DNA of 64,000 nt, from positions 27,600 to 91,599 of the forward strand of contig JAXJRB010000105.1 of NCBI GenBank assembly GCA_036310845.1, written 5' to 3'. Within the stretch, counting starts at the first letter, position 1; each line of letters opens with the position of its first letter. Below the pieces are notes generated by a model that saw only the letters and a list, made by a program, of their open reading frames with translations, was not told where the DNA came from and did not search any database. Source of the stretch: COE1 sp036310845. GTDB lineage: Bacteria > Bacillota > Clostridia > Lachnospirales > Lachnospiraceae. Below, piece after piece: positions 43,511 to 51,882 of this stretch. The position numbers were made by a program, and so were the translations under genes.

Positions 43511-44128
43511 TTAGCTAAGTGCTTTAATTATTGTTGAAAGCAATTCTTTGGAAAAAGCTTCAAAATCTCGATTTTCATCATCAAAAAGAATTGTATGCAT
43601 TCCCATTTGAGCTGGAATAATTAGATTTTTGGCAGTGTTATCAATAAAAACACATTCTTTAGGACTAACATTTAATTGATTTAGTACATACTGAAAAATG
43701 CTAAGATTATCTTTACCGGAGTGGTGTTCGGCAGAAATAGCAACAACATCAAAATAGTTTTTTAATTCATTATGAGTCAAAATAGTATGAATTCTATCAC
43801 ATTTATTATCTGTTATCATGCCAATTAAGTATGTTTCTTTTAATTTTTTAATATAATCAATCATTGTTTCATCAAGTGCTGTGTATATAAAGGAATCTGT
43901 TAATATTTGATAATCAATAGGTTGACCAATATCATTACAAAAATCTTCCCACATATCTTCATGTGAGATTTCTCCATATAATAGTCTTTTATTATATGTA
44001 TAGTAACAAGATTTAACCAAATCTAATGAAATTCCTGTTTTTTGAGAAATATAATTTGTGATTGTAGTGGAACCTGCTTTATCGATGGTTAATACACCAT
44101 CAAAATCAAATAATATTGCCTTAATCAA
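43511..44128 (-). CDS. HAD-family hydrolase
   Basis: 205 residues starting at a TTG (44128) with AGAGGT 9 bases upstream. Motif I is LFDFDGVLT (D8 nucleophile, D10). Motif II lies in LIGMITDNKCD, the Lys of motif III near HHSGKDN, and motif IV in CVFIDNTAKN. The cap region is C1-helical, as in beta-phosphoglucomutase/phosphatase types (HAD-IA). It is probably a sugar- or nucleotide-phosphate phosphatase; substrate unknown. It is 18 bases downstream of the AAC(6')-like gene and likely cotranscribed. Confidence 0.9.
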   Translation of the reverse strand: MIKAILFDFDGVLTIDKAGSTTITNYISQKTGISLDLVKSCYYTYNKRLLYGEISHEDMWEDFCNDIGQPIDYQILTDSFIYTALDETMIDYIKKLKETYLIGMITDNKCDRIHTILTHNELKNYFDVVAISAEHHSGKDNLSIFQYVLNQLNVSPKECVFIDNTAKNLIIPAQMGMHTILFDDENRDFEAFSKELLSTIIKALS

Positions 44129-44146
44129 TGTTTATATACCTCTATT

Positions 44147-44587
44147 TCAAAATGATAACTGCTTGGTAAAACAAATAATACGATTGGCTTCCATAAATCC
44201 CATTTTTATATGGAATTTGAGGCTGGTATCATTGTCTAATTCACAATCACTTGCGAACTCCGTACAGCCTTTTTCCTTTGCCCATTCTTCGCATTTTTTC
44301 AATAATTCTTTCGCGTATCCTTGTTTTCTATATTCGTCTTTCACGAAAATACCTTCCAAATAGCCGACGGGACTACTGTCTGTTCCTTCCACATAATCAT
44401 GCCTTAGCTGGCACTGTGCAAAGCCAATGATTTCATTTTCTGGGGATAATAAAAAAATAGCACTTTCATCACTATTTAGAATTGTTTCAAATTCTTCAAT
44501 TAAGTCTTCGATAGTATTTTCATGCCACATTTGAATTGCCAAATTTGCAATTGTGCGGGCATCATTTTGGGTTGCTTTGTATATCAT
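44147..44587 (-). CDS. GNAT acetyltransferase resembling aminoglycoside 6'-N-acetyltransferases
   Basis: 146 residues. GYLEGIFVKDEYRKQGYAKE contains the acetyl-CoA loop R-K-Q-G-Y-A. The C-terminal segment EFASDCELDNDTSLKFH and MGFMEANRIICFTK is the pattern seen in AAC(6')-I enzymes. The N-terminal DARTIANLAIQMW also fits that group. It could inactivate aminoglycosides by acetylating the 6' amine. Chromosomal relatives often have other main substrates, so resistance is only a hypothesis. Confidence 0.85.
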   Translation of the reverse strand: MIYKATQNDARTIANLAIQMWHENTIEDLIEEFETILNSDESAIFLLSPENEIIGFAQCQLRHDYVEGTDSSPVGYLEGIFVKDEYRKQGYAKELLKKCEEWAKEKGCTEFASDCELDNDTSLKFHIKMGFMEANRIICFTKQLSF

Positions 44588-44606
44588 ACTTTTATCCTCT
44601 ACCTAT

Positions 44607-45140
44607 CTATTCAAAGCTATATTTCCGGATTTCACAATTCTTTATACCGAAGGAAGCATATTCTTCATTCGTCATATCACGGAAATAGGACTCTACCACT
44701 CTGGAAATACCATTGTGTGCAACTAAAAGATAAACTTTATCTTGTTTTTTAATATCGTCGATTACATTATAAATTCTCTGCGCAAGCTTAAGCATGGATT
44801 CGCCACCGTCAAAGCTAGTTATAAAATTTTCTTTATCAGCCTTGAAATCTAGCCCATTTCTAGGTGTACCTTCCCATTTACCAAAGGCCTGTTCTTTCAG
44901 ACGTATCTCTTCAGTAGCCGGAATTCCACTAAGCTCAGATATGATTAAGGCGGTGTCTTTTGCTCTGCTTAGTGGAGAATAGAGGATCTCATCAATTTGA
45001 AGTCCCTCGGCAAGAATCTTTTCTGCTAATTCTTTTGCCTGCAATCTTCCCTTGTCTGTTAATGGTGAATCTGTAACTCCACATATTTTATTTTCTACAT
45101 TCCACACGGTTTGACCGTGTCTGGTATAGTAAAAATACAT
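44607..45140 (-). CDS. Histidine phosphatase family protein (phosphoglycerate mutase-like)
   Basis: 177 residues. The catalytic RHG is R7-H8-G9 in YYTRHGQTVWN, the second Arg lies in YSPLSRAKDTA, the acid Glu in RLKEQAFGKWEG, and the second His in LLVAHNG. The length fits PhoE/CobC-type small phosphatases rather than true phosphoglycerate mutase (about 230-250). AAAGGAG precedes the ATG. The substrate could be a phosphosugar or alpha-ribazole phosphate; unknown. Confidence 0.92.
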   Translation of the reverse strand: MYFYYTRHGQTVWNVENKICGVTDSPLTDKGRLQAKELAEKILAEGLQIDEILYSPLSRAKDTALIISELSGIPATEEIRLKEQAFGKWEGTPRNGLDFKADKENFITSFDGGESMLKLAQRIYNVIDDIKKQDKVYLLVAHNGISRVVESYFRDMTNEEYASFGIKNCEIRKYSFE

Positions 45141-45215
45141 ATTTGTTCTCCTTTCCTTGATTAAGAATCTGATGGGTGAAGATATTCAAATTTTTTGCAT
45201 AAAAAAGCAAGTTGA

Positions 45216-45764
45216 TTAAATAATCCCTTTCTTATACTTATTGATGGTTTCATCGCTCCATATATGAACCTCTATATATCGTTCCGGACCATATTTCCCA
45301 TCATTATTCCAATCCTGTGGAAGTCCATACTTATCGATAATCTTAAGAATTTCTTCATATGTATAAAGCTTTTTTCGATATTCTTTGCCATCGTTAATTC
45401 TTGGGCTAAATGTTGGATGTGAATCTCCATAAGTAAAGGAAAGTGTTGATAAATCAAATTCCTCGATAGGAATTTTAATAAATGAACTATTTTCATACCA
45501 GGAATTAAGCCATGGACTATGCTCAACAGTCATATAATGTGGTACTGTTCTAGTGATTTTTCCACCTTTTTTGAAGAATTCTTTACGCAATATATTTTCA
45601 TAATATAGTCTTGCCTTCATGTAATCATCTTGTCTTTTGGCACATTGAGCGTTTGGCTTTGTTTTCTTTATATTTTCTAATACTTGATTAGCTTCTTCTA
45701 TTGATAAATCAGACAGATTTAAAAATGGTTGGGAAGTCTTTTCATAATAATGATATAAATACAT
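45216..45764 (-). CDS. Conserved hypothetical protein, 182 residues
   Basis: No family recognised. There is no signal peptide or membrane span. It begins MYLYHYYEKTSQPFLNLSDL and has a pattern of charged and aromatic residues with TRTVPHYMTVEHSPWL and a C-terminal RYIEVHIWSDETINKY. The start phrase, a short residue line on 'the Y/H-rich N-terminus then LSIEEANQVL', suggests a mixed alpha/beta protein. AGGAATGG precedes the ATG. It is 12 bases downstream of a GNAT gene, so both are probably one transcript. Confidence 0.75.
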   Translation of the reverse strand: MYLYHYYEKTSQPFLNLSDLSIEEANQVLENIKKTKPNAQCAKRQDDYMKARLYYENILRKEFFKKGGKITRTVPHYMTVEHSPWLNSWYENSSFIKIPIEEFDLSTLSFTYGDSHPTFSPRINDGKEYRKKLYTYEEILKIIDKYGLPQDWNNDGKYGPERYIEVHIWSDETINKYKKGII

Positions 45765-45776
45765 AAATATCCATTC

Positions 45777-46214
45777 CTACTTTTCTTTATCTTCCACTAA
45801 AAATCGTTTTATCATACCTGAACCACAGGTATCATTGGGGCGACTGATAAAACCTAATTTTTCATAAAAACCGTCCTTGTTTTTAGCAGCCATAAGTCCA
45901 ATTGTTGAATAAGTTCCGGGGATACTATGTTCTTCAATATATTGCATAAGTCTTTTTACAATGGCTTTGCCAATTCCCTGTCCCTGATATTCTGGTAAAA
46001 CTGCAACATCCTGTATATACCAATACATAATGCCATCTCCGACCAAACGTCCCATGCCTGCATTTTTACCATTACATTGCGCAACTACAGAAAAAAGACC
46101 ATTTGCCAGAGCTTTTTGTGTTTGTTCTATTGGAGTTTTAGAAAAGCCAACTTCATTTCGCAAATAGATATAATCTTCAGCACATAATCCATTGTCGATT
46201 AATTGAATATTCAT
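45777..46214 (-). CDS. GNAT-family N-acetyltransferase
   Basis: 145 residues with the complete fold: LCAEDYIYLRNEVGF, VGDGIMYWYIQDVAVLPEYQ, acetyl-CoA loop Q-G-Q-G-I-G and GLMAAKNKDGFYEKLGFISR. The pattern WYIQDVAVLPEYQGQGIG is typical of the PhnO/YjaB-like subgroup. Acceptor unknown. AAAGGAA precedes the ATG. It is the first gene of a minus-strand run of small metabolic genes. Confidence 0.92.
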   Translation of the reverse strand: MNIQLIDNGLCAEDYIYLRNEVGFSKTPIEQTQKALANGLFSVVAQCNGKNAGMGRLVGDGIMYWYIQDVAVLPEYQGQGIGKAIVKRLMQYIEEHSIPGTYSTIGLMAAKNKDGFYEKLGFISRPNDTCGSGMIKRFLVEDKEK

Positions 46215-46389
46215 AACATATTTCCTTTCGATACATGGTTGACATAATTATATCACTTTTCGATTAATGTATAAAGGAAATTGCATAGTAGTTTTAGCTA
46301 TTATTAAAATATTAGATAAGAAAAAACAGCGAAGGTATAATCATTTTTTGTTCTTGAATACTATCCTATAGTACATATATTAATGAATT

Positions 46390-46419
46390 GAAAAAAGGCC
46401 TGTTGTTTAACAACAGGCC
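46390..46419 (-). terminator. Intrinsic terminator of the amylase gene (minus strand)
   Basis: GGCCTGTTG (46411-46419 on the complement) pairs with CAACAGGCC, followed by six Ts on the minus strand. Very stable, 9-base stem. Confidence 0.92.
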
Positions 46420-46438
46420 CTCAACATACATTATTCTT

Positions 46439-49400
46439 TTATTTTACTGTCTTTACGAAACCATTACTATTATACAAACCATCATTTACGAATTCTAAGT
46501 CTGCAGTCTGTTTGCTTCCGTCGTTAAAGATAATCATCATATCCTCGTTATCTGTATTATAAGAGAAACCGTAAAGGTTATCGCCTAAATCAGAGATTTT
46601 TGTACCTGGCCATGAACCCTGATATGCTGTCTTATCGTTATCATCCCACATATATACGTAAATGGTTGAATTCCAGTCAGATGGCTTTTCAAAATAAACA
46701 CCGTCTTCTAAAGAATATGGATTTGTTTCTTCTTTAGAATAAACATAAGTTACGGTAATGCTTTCGGATGTAAATGTTCCAGTTGCATTAGATGGTGTTT
46801 CTTTTAAGGTATATCCATTAAATGTTTTTGATTTGGTAGTATATTCTTTACCTACTTCTCCGGTAAGCTTTTCGCTTGAAATAACTTTTCCGTCTTCATC
46901 TACATATTCAATGGTTACAGTACCTTTTTTGGTAGCTTCTCCAATTGTCTTTACGAAACCGTTTTCATTGAATAAACCGCAGTTTACAAATTCTAAGTCT
47001 GCAGTCTGTTTGCTGCCATCGTTAAAGATAATCATCATATCTTCGTTGTCAGTGTTATAAGAGAAACCATAGAGGTTGTCACCTAAATCAGAGATTTTTG
47101 TACCCGGCCATGAACCCTGATATGCTGTCTGAGTTTTATTATCCCACATATATGCATAGATGGTTGAATTCCAGCCAGATGGTTTTTCAAAATAAACGCC
47201 ATCCTTTAATGTATAAGGATTTGTATTATTTTTTGTATAAACATAAGTTACTGTAATTGTTTCTTTTGAAAATGTTCCATTTGCATTAGATGGAGTTTCC
47301 TTTAAGGTATAACCGTTAAATGTTTTAGCATCTGTTGTATAGGTACTTCCAAGTTCTCCGGTAAGTGTTTCTGTTGATAAAATAGTACCGCTTTCTGTTA
47401 CATATTTAACAGATACTGTACCGTTTTCCTTTTCATCACCTTTACCAATTACCTTTACAAAGCCATTTGCATTATACAGAGCATTATTTACAAATGTTAA
47501 ATCATCTGTCTGATGGTTTCCATCATTGAAGATAATCTTCATATTTGTATTATCTGTCTTGTATGAGAAGCCATAAATATCGTTACCTAAGTTTTCGATT
47601 TTCTTACCTGGCCAAGCACCGTTATATGCTGTTTGGGTGCTGTCATCCCACATATATGCATAAATTGTGGAACCCCAGTCAGATGGCTTATCAAAATAAA
47701 TACCGTTTTCTATGATAGGAATTTCTTTTTCTTTTACAGTAATTGTTACGGATGCGGTGAAATCATTCACTGTTGTGGCAGTAATGGTTGCGGTTCCTTC
47801 TGCAACAGCAGTTACCAAACCACGATTTGTTACCGTTGCAACAGATGTATCACTGGATGACCATGTTATTGTTTTCTTTGTTGCATCACTTGGAGTAATG
47901 GTTGCTTTTAATTGTACAGTTGCAGCTTCTGTTAAAGAAATAGATTCGCTGTCTAAAGTAATTCCGGTTGGATATACAATCTTGTTATTATAGTCGATAG
48001 GCATAATATTTTCATTTTCGCCACCATCTGTTAAGTAAATACCATTTGGAATAACTCTTCCCGGAGCAGGCGTTTTTGCAGTATCTAAAACATAAGCTTT
48101 TAAGTTACCTTTTCCGGAAACAGATACTTTCAATGTTCCGTTTGTTACTGTTTTAACATCACCTGTTACTGCATCTACATAGGTTCCGTTTGGAATTCCT
48201 GTAAAAGTAGCATCACCGGAAATGGATACACATACGAAGCTGTCTGTTGCATTGTCTGTATAACGTCTCTTGAATGCAAGACCACCGGATACACCTTCTG
48301 TTGAGTACTGACCCTTACGAAGAGCAGGCACAGCCTGACGGATTCTGTTGAGTCTCTGTATATGCTGTGATAATGGATGCAACAGGGTATCGGAAACGTT
48401 TCCACTTACATTACCATATTCACCAAAATCATAAGCTGTAATAGTACCTTCAATATTATCTCCATAATATGCACGTCCTGAATCCTCAAGTGCAATATTT
48501 GGTCCTTTATCAATCGGTGAACCTTTCTTGAATTCCGTTTCTGTACCATAGTAAATACAAGGAATACCACGGAATGTAAACATAAGTGAAAGGTTTTCTG
48601 CCCATGTACTCTGATCCTGATCAAATCTCTTGTCCTCAGGAGCGCCGTCTGGAGCATAGTCATGTGAATCTACATAAGTAACGTTCCAAGTTGCATCATT
48701 ATAGTAACGATCACCATTTTTTGCAACATCAAAAGCGCTATATGCGGATTTGAATGCCCAGTGCATTGGGAAATCAATAACATTCAGTCCTGAGAACATA
48801 CTATAATCGGTTACATGATAGTCATTACCATTAAGGAAGGCATTATTACTTGTTGGCTGTTTTGCAATGGTACTTTCATCTGCATTATCACGAGTATTCT
48901 GAATAGCGGAGTTATAGTTTACTTTCCAATCTGTGTCGCTCCATTCATAATCAACAGTATCTTTCCATGTGTAGAAAGGAGTGGACATAGAAGGAGATTT
49001 TCTGTACCAAACATTACCATTATCTCTCGTACAAACTTCACCGAACATAAAGAAATCTTTTCCGTTTTTGGCACCGGCTTCTATAAAAGCATCGTTAAAT
49101 ACTTTATTAAATGTAAGTCGGCTAATATGTCTTACGGTATCTACACGGAATCCATCAACACCCATATCAATATAGTCTGTATAAGCATCTACTAAATAAT
49201 TATAAACCAAAGGATTTTCTGTATTTAAATCCACACAGTCGCCGGCAATCTGTGCTATCTGACTGGTGTAATCGTCCCAGTTAAAATTACCATAGTGATG
49301 ATAAATATTATTTACATCATTGTTATTGCCATCTGTATTTTTCATAAGGGCAATTCTTGCATTATATTGCTGTTCCGGAGTAAGATCCTCGTAATTTTCC

Positions 49401-50059
49401 GGAAGAACGGAACCTTCTGCTATTTTTAAACAGTCCGGATCACTTAAGTCACCTTCTTTTTCAAACATAGGCATTAAGTTGTCTTCACCAAAGTTCCCCG
49501 TATGATTAAAAACAACGTCCTGAATAATCTTCATGCCTCTTGCATGGCAAGCATCGATTAAATCTTGGTATGTACAATCATCCGATTCGTATCTTTCATC
49601 AACTTTGCTAAAGTTCTTAGCGTGATAACCGTGATAATCGTAACCACTACAATTTTCTACGACCGGCGTAATCCAAATGGCTGTAAATCCTAAAGCTTTA
49701 ATATAATCAAGCTTTTCAATTAATCCTTTAAAATCACCTCGCCATGCAGGGTCATTTAAATTGTACTGTGAACCGTCCCAACACTGTACATCGTTACTTT
49801 CATCTCCATTATAAAATCTTGTTACCATTGTAAAATAAATGGACTCATCACGGAAATCCGTTCTACTGTTGGCAAAGATAACATTTCTGGCTTCTCCCGA
49901 GAGTATCTCCGAAGAATCTGTGCCTGCTAAAGAAGCAGAATCCGTCTTATTCTGTGCAAATGCAACTCCTCCCAAAGGTGCATTTGCCATGGTAACTGCA
50001 GCTAAGGAAAGGATAAGACCCTTCTTCGCTTGTTGGATGAATAACTTTTTCCTTTTCAT
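46439..50059 (-). CDS. Secreted GH13 alpha-amylase with alternating CBM26 and MucBP-like modules
   Basis: 1206 residues from the ATG at 50059 with GAGGAGAAGG upstream; a TTG at 50074 lies in that site. Signal peptide ends near VAFA. The GH13 barrel (about 55-600) has DVVFNHTG, nucleophile Asp in GFRVDTVRH, acid Glu in FGEVC and Asp in VDSHDY. A BIG2-like domain (about 698-780) follows. Then come CBM26 (782-870), MucBP-like (873-940), CBM26 (945-1037), MucBP-like (1041-1108) and CBM26 (1111-1205). It degrades starch outside the cell. No LPXTG or other anchor is seen. Confidence 0.94.
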   Translation of the reverse strand: MKRKKLFIQQAKKGLILSLAAVTMANAPLGGVAFAQNKTDSASLAGTDSSEILSGEARNVIFANSRTDFRDESIYFTMVTRFYNGDESNDVQCWDGSQYNLNDPAWRGDFKGLIEKLDYIKALGFTAIWITPVVENCSGYDYHGYHAKNFSKVDERYESDDCTYQDLIDACHARGMKIIQDVVFNHTGNFGEDNLMPMFEKEGDLSDPDCLKIAEGSVLPENYEDLTPEQQYNARIALMKNTDGNNNDVNNIYHHYGNFNWDDYTSQIAQIAGDCVDLNTENPLVYNYLVDAYTDYIDMGVDGFRVDTVRHISRLTFNKVFNDAFIEAGAKNGKDFFMFGEVCTRDNGNVWYRKSPSMSTPFYTWKDTVDYEWSDTDWKVNYNSAIQNTRDNADESTIAKQPTSNNAFLNGNDYHVTDYSMFSGLNVIDFPMHWAFKSAYSAFDVAKNGDRYYNDATWNVTYVDSHDYAPDGAPEDKRFDQDQSTWAENLSLMFTFRGIPCIYYGTETEFKKGSPIDKGPNIALEDSGRAYYGDNIEGTITAYDFGEYGNVSGNVSDTLLHPLSQHIQRLNRIRQAVPALRKGQYSTEGVSGGLAFKRRYTDNATDSFVCVSISGDATFTGIPNGTYVDAVTGDVKTVTNGTLKVSVSGKGNLKAYVLDTAKTPAPGRVIPNGIYLTDGGENENIMPIDYNNKIVYPTGITLDSESISLTEAATVQLKATITPSDATKKTITWSSSDTSVATVTNRGLVTAVAEGTATITATTVNDFTASVTITVKEKEIPIIENGIYFDKPSDWGSTIYAYMWDDSTQTAYNGAWPGKKIENLGNDIYGFSYKTDNTNMKIIFNDGNHQTDDLTFVNNALYNANGFVKVIGKGDEKENGTVSVKYVTESGTILSTETLTGELGSTYTTDAKTFNGYTLKETPSNANGTFSKETITVTYVYTKNNTNPYTLKDGVYFEKPSGWNSTIYAYMWDNKTQTAYQGSWPGTKISDLGDNLYGFSYNTDNEDMMIIFNDGSKQTADLEFVNCGLFNENGFVKTIGEATKKGTVTIEYVDEDGKVISSEKLTGEVGKEYTTKSKTFNGYTLKETPSNATGTFTSESITVTYVYSKEETNPYSLEDGVYFEKPSDWNSTIYVYMWDDNDKTAYQGSWPGTKISDLGDNLYGFSYNTDNEDMMIIFNDGSKQTADLEFVNDGLYNSNGFVKTVK

Positions 50060-50230
50060 GTTCCTTCTCCTCAATAAGTATTTATAACAAAAGATTGTCT
50101 ACAAAGCATAAACGTCCCCTTAAAAACAATCATTTATTATCATAAATTATGTGCAAACTCATCTATCCACTCTCTTTTGCATAGCAAAGTGCTTAAAAAT
50201 GCATAAATTTCACGCGACGCTTTAGACACA

Positions 50231-50258
50231 ATTATACATACCATAAAATGGTTGTCAA
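50231..50258 (-). promoter_or_regulatory. Amylase promoter (minus strand)
   Basis: On the minus strand TTGACA (50253-50258), 16-base spacer and TATAAT (50231-50236) are both perfect. The leader to the start is about 165 bases. Just after the expected start site lies AAAGCGTCGCGTGA, a CG-centred sequence that could be a LacI-family (CcpA or MalR-like) operator; this is weak. Confidence 0.7.
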
Positions 50259-50308
50259 TTAATTTTACGAAAAAAAACGAATAATTATGCATTCCGAAAC
50301 ATAACGAA

Positions 50309-50344
50309 ACCTCTTAATGTTACTTATTAACAACATTAAGAGGT
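50309..50344 (-). terminator. Intrinsic terminator after XRE gene (minus strand)
   Basis: ACCTCTTAATGTT pairs with AACATTAAGAGGT, a perfect 13-base stem. The T-run on the minus strand is poor, so strength is moderate. Confidence 0.65.
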
Positions 50345-50363
50345 CATGAGTCTTACCAATATT

Positions 50364-50591
50364 CTATTCTTCTTCACTTACAGCATTTGGGTCATATTCC
50401 AAGATATCTCCCGGCTGACACTGTAACACTTCACATATTGCTTCTAATGTGGAAAAACGAATAGCGCTGATTTTTCCTGTTTTCATTTTGGATAGATTGA
50501 CATTAGAAACACCAACTTTTTCTGAGAGCTCATTTAAGCTCATTTTTCGGTCGGCCATAACACGATCTAAACGTAAGATTATTTTACCCAT
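50364..50591 (-). CDS. Small XRE (Cro/CI-type) regulator, YozG-like
   Basis: 75 residues, almost entirely one helix-turn-helix domain: LNELSEKVGVSNVNLSKMKTG with the ending CQPGDILEYDPNA typical of the YozG/HTH_26 group. These proteins are encoded with DUF2975 membrane proteins, as here, where it lies 17 bases downstream. AAAGG precedes the ATG. It is the best candidate to bind the two palindromes around the operon promoter at 51421-51497. Confidence 0.92.
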   Translation of the reverse strand: MGKIILRLDRVMADRKMSLNELSEKVGVSNVNLSKMKTGKISAIRFSTLEAICEVLQCQPGDILEYDPNAVSEEE

Positions 50592-50608
50592 ATATTAACC
50601 AGCCTTTC

Positions 50609-51325
50609 TTATAAAGTTTCATCAGATTCTCTTTGTAAAACAGCACCATATTTGAAGATATATACTAATACAAAAATCAGAATAATAACGAGTACGACTT
50701 TGATGTCAATACTGATGCCAAGTTCAAAATTACCTACATTTATCAGGTTTGTGATAAAATTATCTGCAATAGAAGAAATAATTGTCCAAGGAATTAAGGA
50801 AATAGCAAGGTTTTGCATTTTCTTGATTACATTTTCTTCAAATGGAGATTCACAGTAACGGAAAGCTTTACACAAGAAACCAACAAAAAATAAAGTTACG
50901 AGTGTCATAATAACGTTGCTTGCTCCTGCAAGAAATACCATCGGTAAAATGCTGAGATTCATTGTAATAGTTTCTGTATCTGCCTGTCCACTCATACCAT
51001 CTTCCGTAATAGAAATGTTGCTCATAACATATTCCGCATTATTGTCTTTAACAGATGTTGTTATATCAGTGTTCATTGCAAGCATGTCTTGTGCTTCTTG
51101 TATCTGTTTTTCATCCATCTTAATACCTAAGGAAGAAAAATCAATAGAATAACCGATATGATTGGAGATATCAACGGATATAGAATTTTCAGGTATAATT
51201 GTAAAAATGACTGCTCCTGCAAGGCATCCTATGATTGCGAGGATAGTGAAAATCTTTGCAACAAGTGTTACATAACCACCAATCTGTCCCATTTTGTTAA
51301 TTTTTGAAATTGCATTTTGTTTCAT
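50609..51325 (-). CDS. DUF2975 family membrane protein
   Basis: 238 residues with four membrane spans (near 19-43, 123-148, 174-192 and 205-230). A longer extracytoplasmic loop of about 70 residues between spans 1 and 2 is rich in Asn, Asp and Thr. The cytoplasmic segment CKAFRYCESPFEENVIKKMQ is the family hallmark (normally I-x3-G-x-PF). Function unknown; always paired with a small XRE protein. It may sequester or signal to it. GAGGGAAC precedes the ATG. Confidence 0.85.
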   Translation of the reverse strand: MKQNAISKINKMGQIGGYVTLVAKIFTILAIIGCLAGAVIFTIIPENSISVDISNHIGYSIDFSSLGIKMDEKQIQEAQDMLAMNTDITTSVKDNNAEYVMSNISITEDGMSGQADTETITMNLSILPMVFLAGASNVIMTLVTLFFVGFLCKAFRYCESPFEENVIKKMQNLAISLIPWTIISSIADNFITNLINVGNFELGISIDIKVVLVIILIFVLVYIFKYGAVLQRESDETL

Positions 51326-51420
51326 AATAAGTTCCCTCTTCTTTCTTTGTTAATTTCTATTCATGTTTTGCGTTTTTCTGAATAGTAGCTTTTTTGTACG
51401 TTTTATGTACTTGTTTAATT

Positions 51421-51497
51421 ATTTAACGTTTATCGTTAAATGTAGTATACAAGGGATTATTATGTTTGTCAACAACTATTTAATGATAAACATTAAA
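51421..51497 (-). promoter_or_regulatory. Promoter between two matching palindromic operators
   Basis: On the minus strand TTGACA (51467-51472), 17-base spacer and TATACT (51444-51449) form a near-perfect sigma-A promoter. A palindrome TTTAACG-N5-CGTTAAA lies at 51422-51440, just after the -10. A close relative, TTTAATG-N5-CATTAAA, lies at 51479-51497, upstream of the -35. The shared core is TTTAAyG/TTTAT/. This suits tight autorepression, possibly with looping, by the YozG-like protein. Confidence 0.8.
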
Positions 51498-51561
51498 AAA
51501 TATTCTAGAAAAGTTAAAAATGATAATTGAGGGATGATATTTAGGCAATTTCTTTATATAT

Positions 51562-51596
51562 AAAAAATCAGGAATCCTGTATATAATACAGTCCTG
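51562..51596 (-). terminator. Intrinsic terminator (minus strand)
   Basis: On the minus strand CAGGACTGTAT pairs with ATACAGGATTCCTG imperfectly and is followed by ATTTTTT. It follows the 51608 remnant. Confidence 0.55.
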
Positions 51597-51607
51597 CTTC
51601 TTTAACT

Positions 51608-51844
51608 TTATTGTTTCTTTTTTTGTTTTTTGTTTTCATACATAATAGCATCACTAATCTGAATGCACTTTTCGTAGTCATCGGATTCATCTAAACATTT
51701 GCAGAAACATCCCATGGATACTCCAACTTGATAATAATCTTCTCTGGCATTTTCTTCCAGATTAAGCTCTTGTCTTTGGATTTCACGTTGAAAACTATGA
51801 AAACGTATTTTGCTGTCGACATATCCAGAATAACCTAAAAACGA
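51608..51844 (-). pseudogene. Unrecognised coding remnant of 78 codons
   Basis: An open frame without a start begins right after a stop codon (FLGYSGYVDSKIRFHSFQRE) and ends KCIQISDAIMYENKKQKKKQ. The mix of charged and aromatic residues looks coding and a terminator follows. The first ATG is halfway through, without a ribosome site. It is probably the 3' end of a deleted gene; the family is not recognised. Confidence 0.45.
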
Positions 51845-51882
51845 TTATTTTCTTCTTGATATGATATAATAGGACACTTTGC

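Noticed and set aside
50309..50344. Operator for the amylase promoter
   Set aside because: Perfect long stem placed just after the XRE stop codon is better explained as a terminator.
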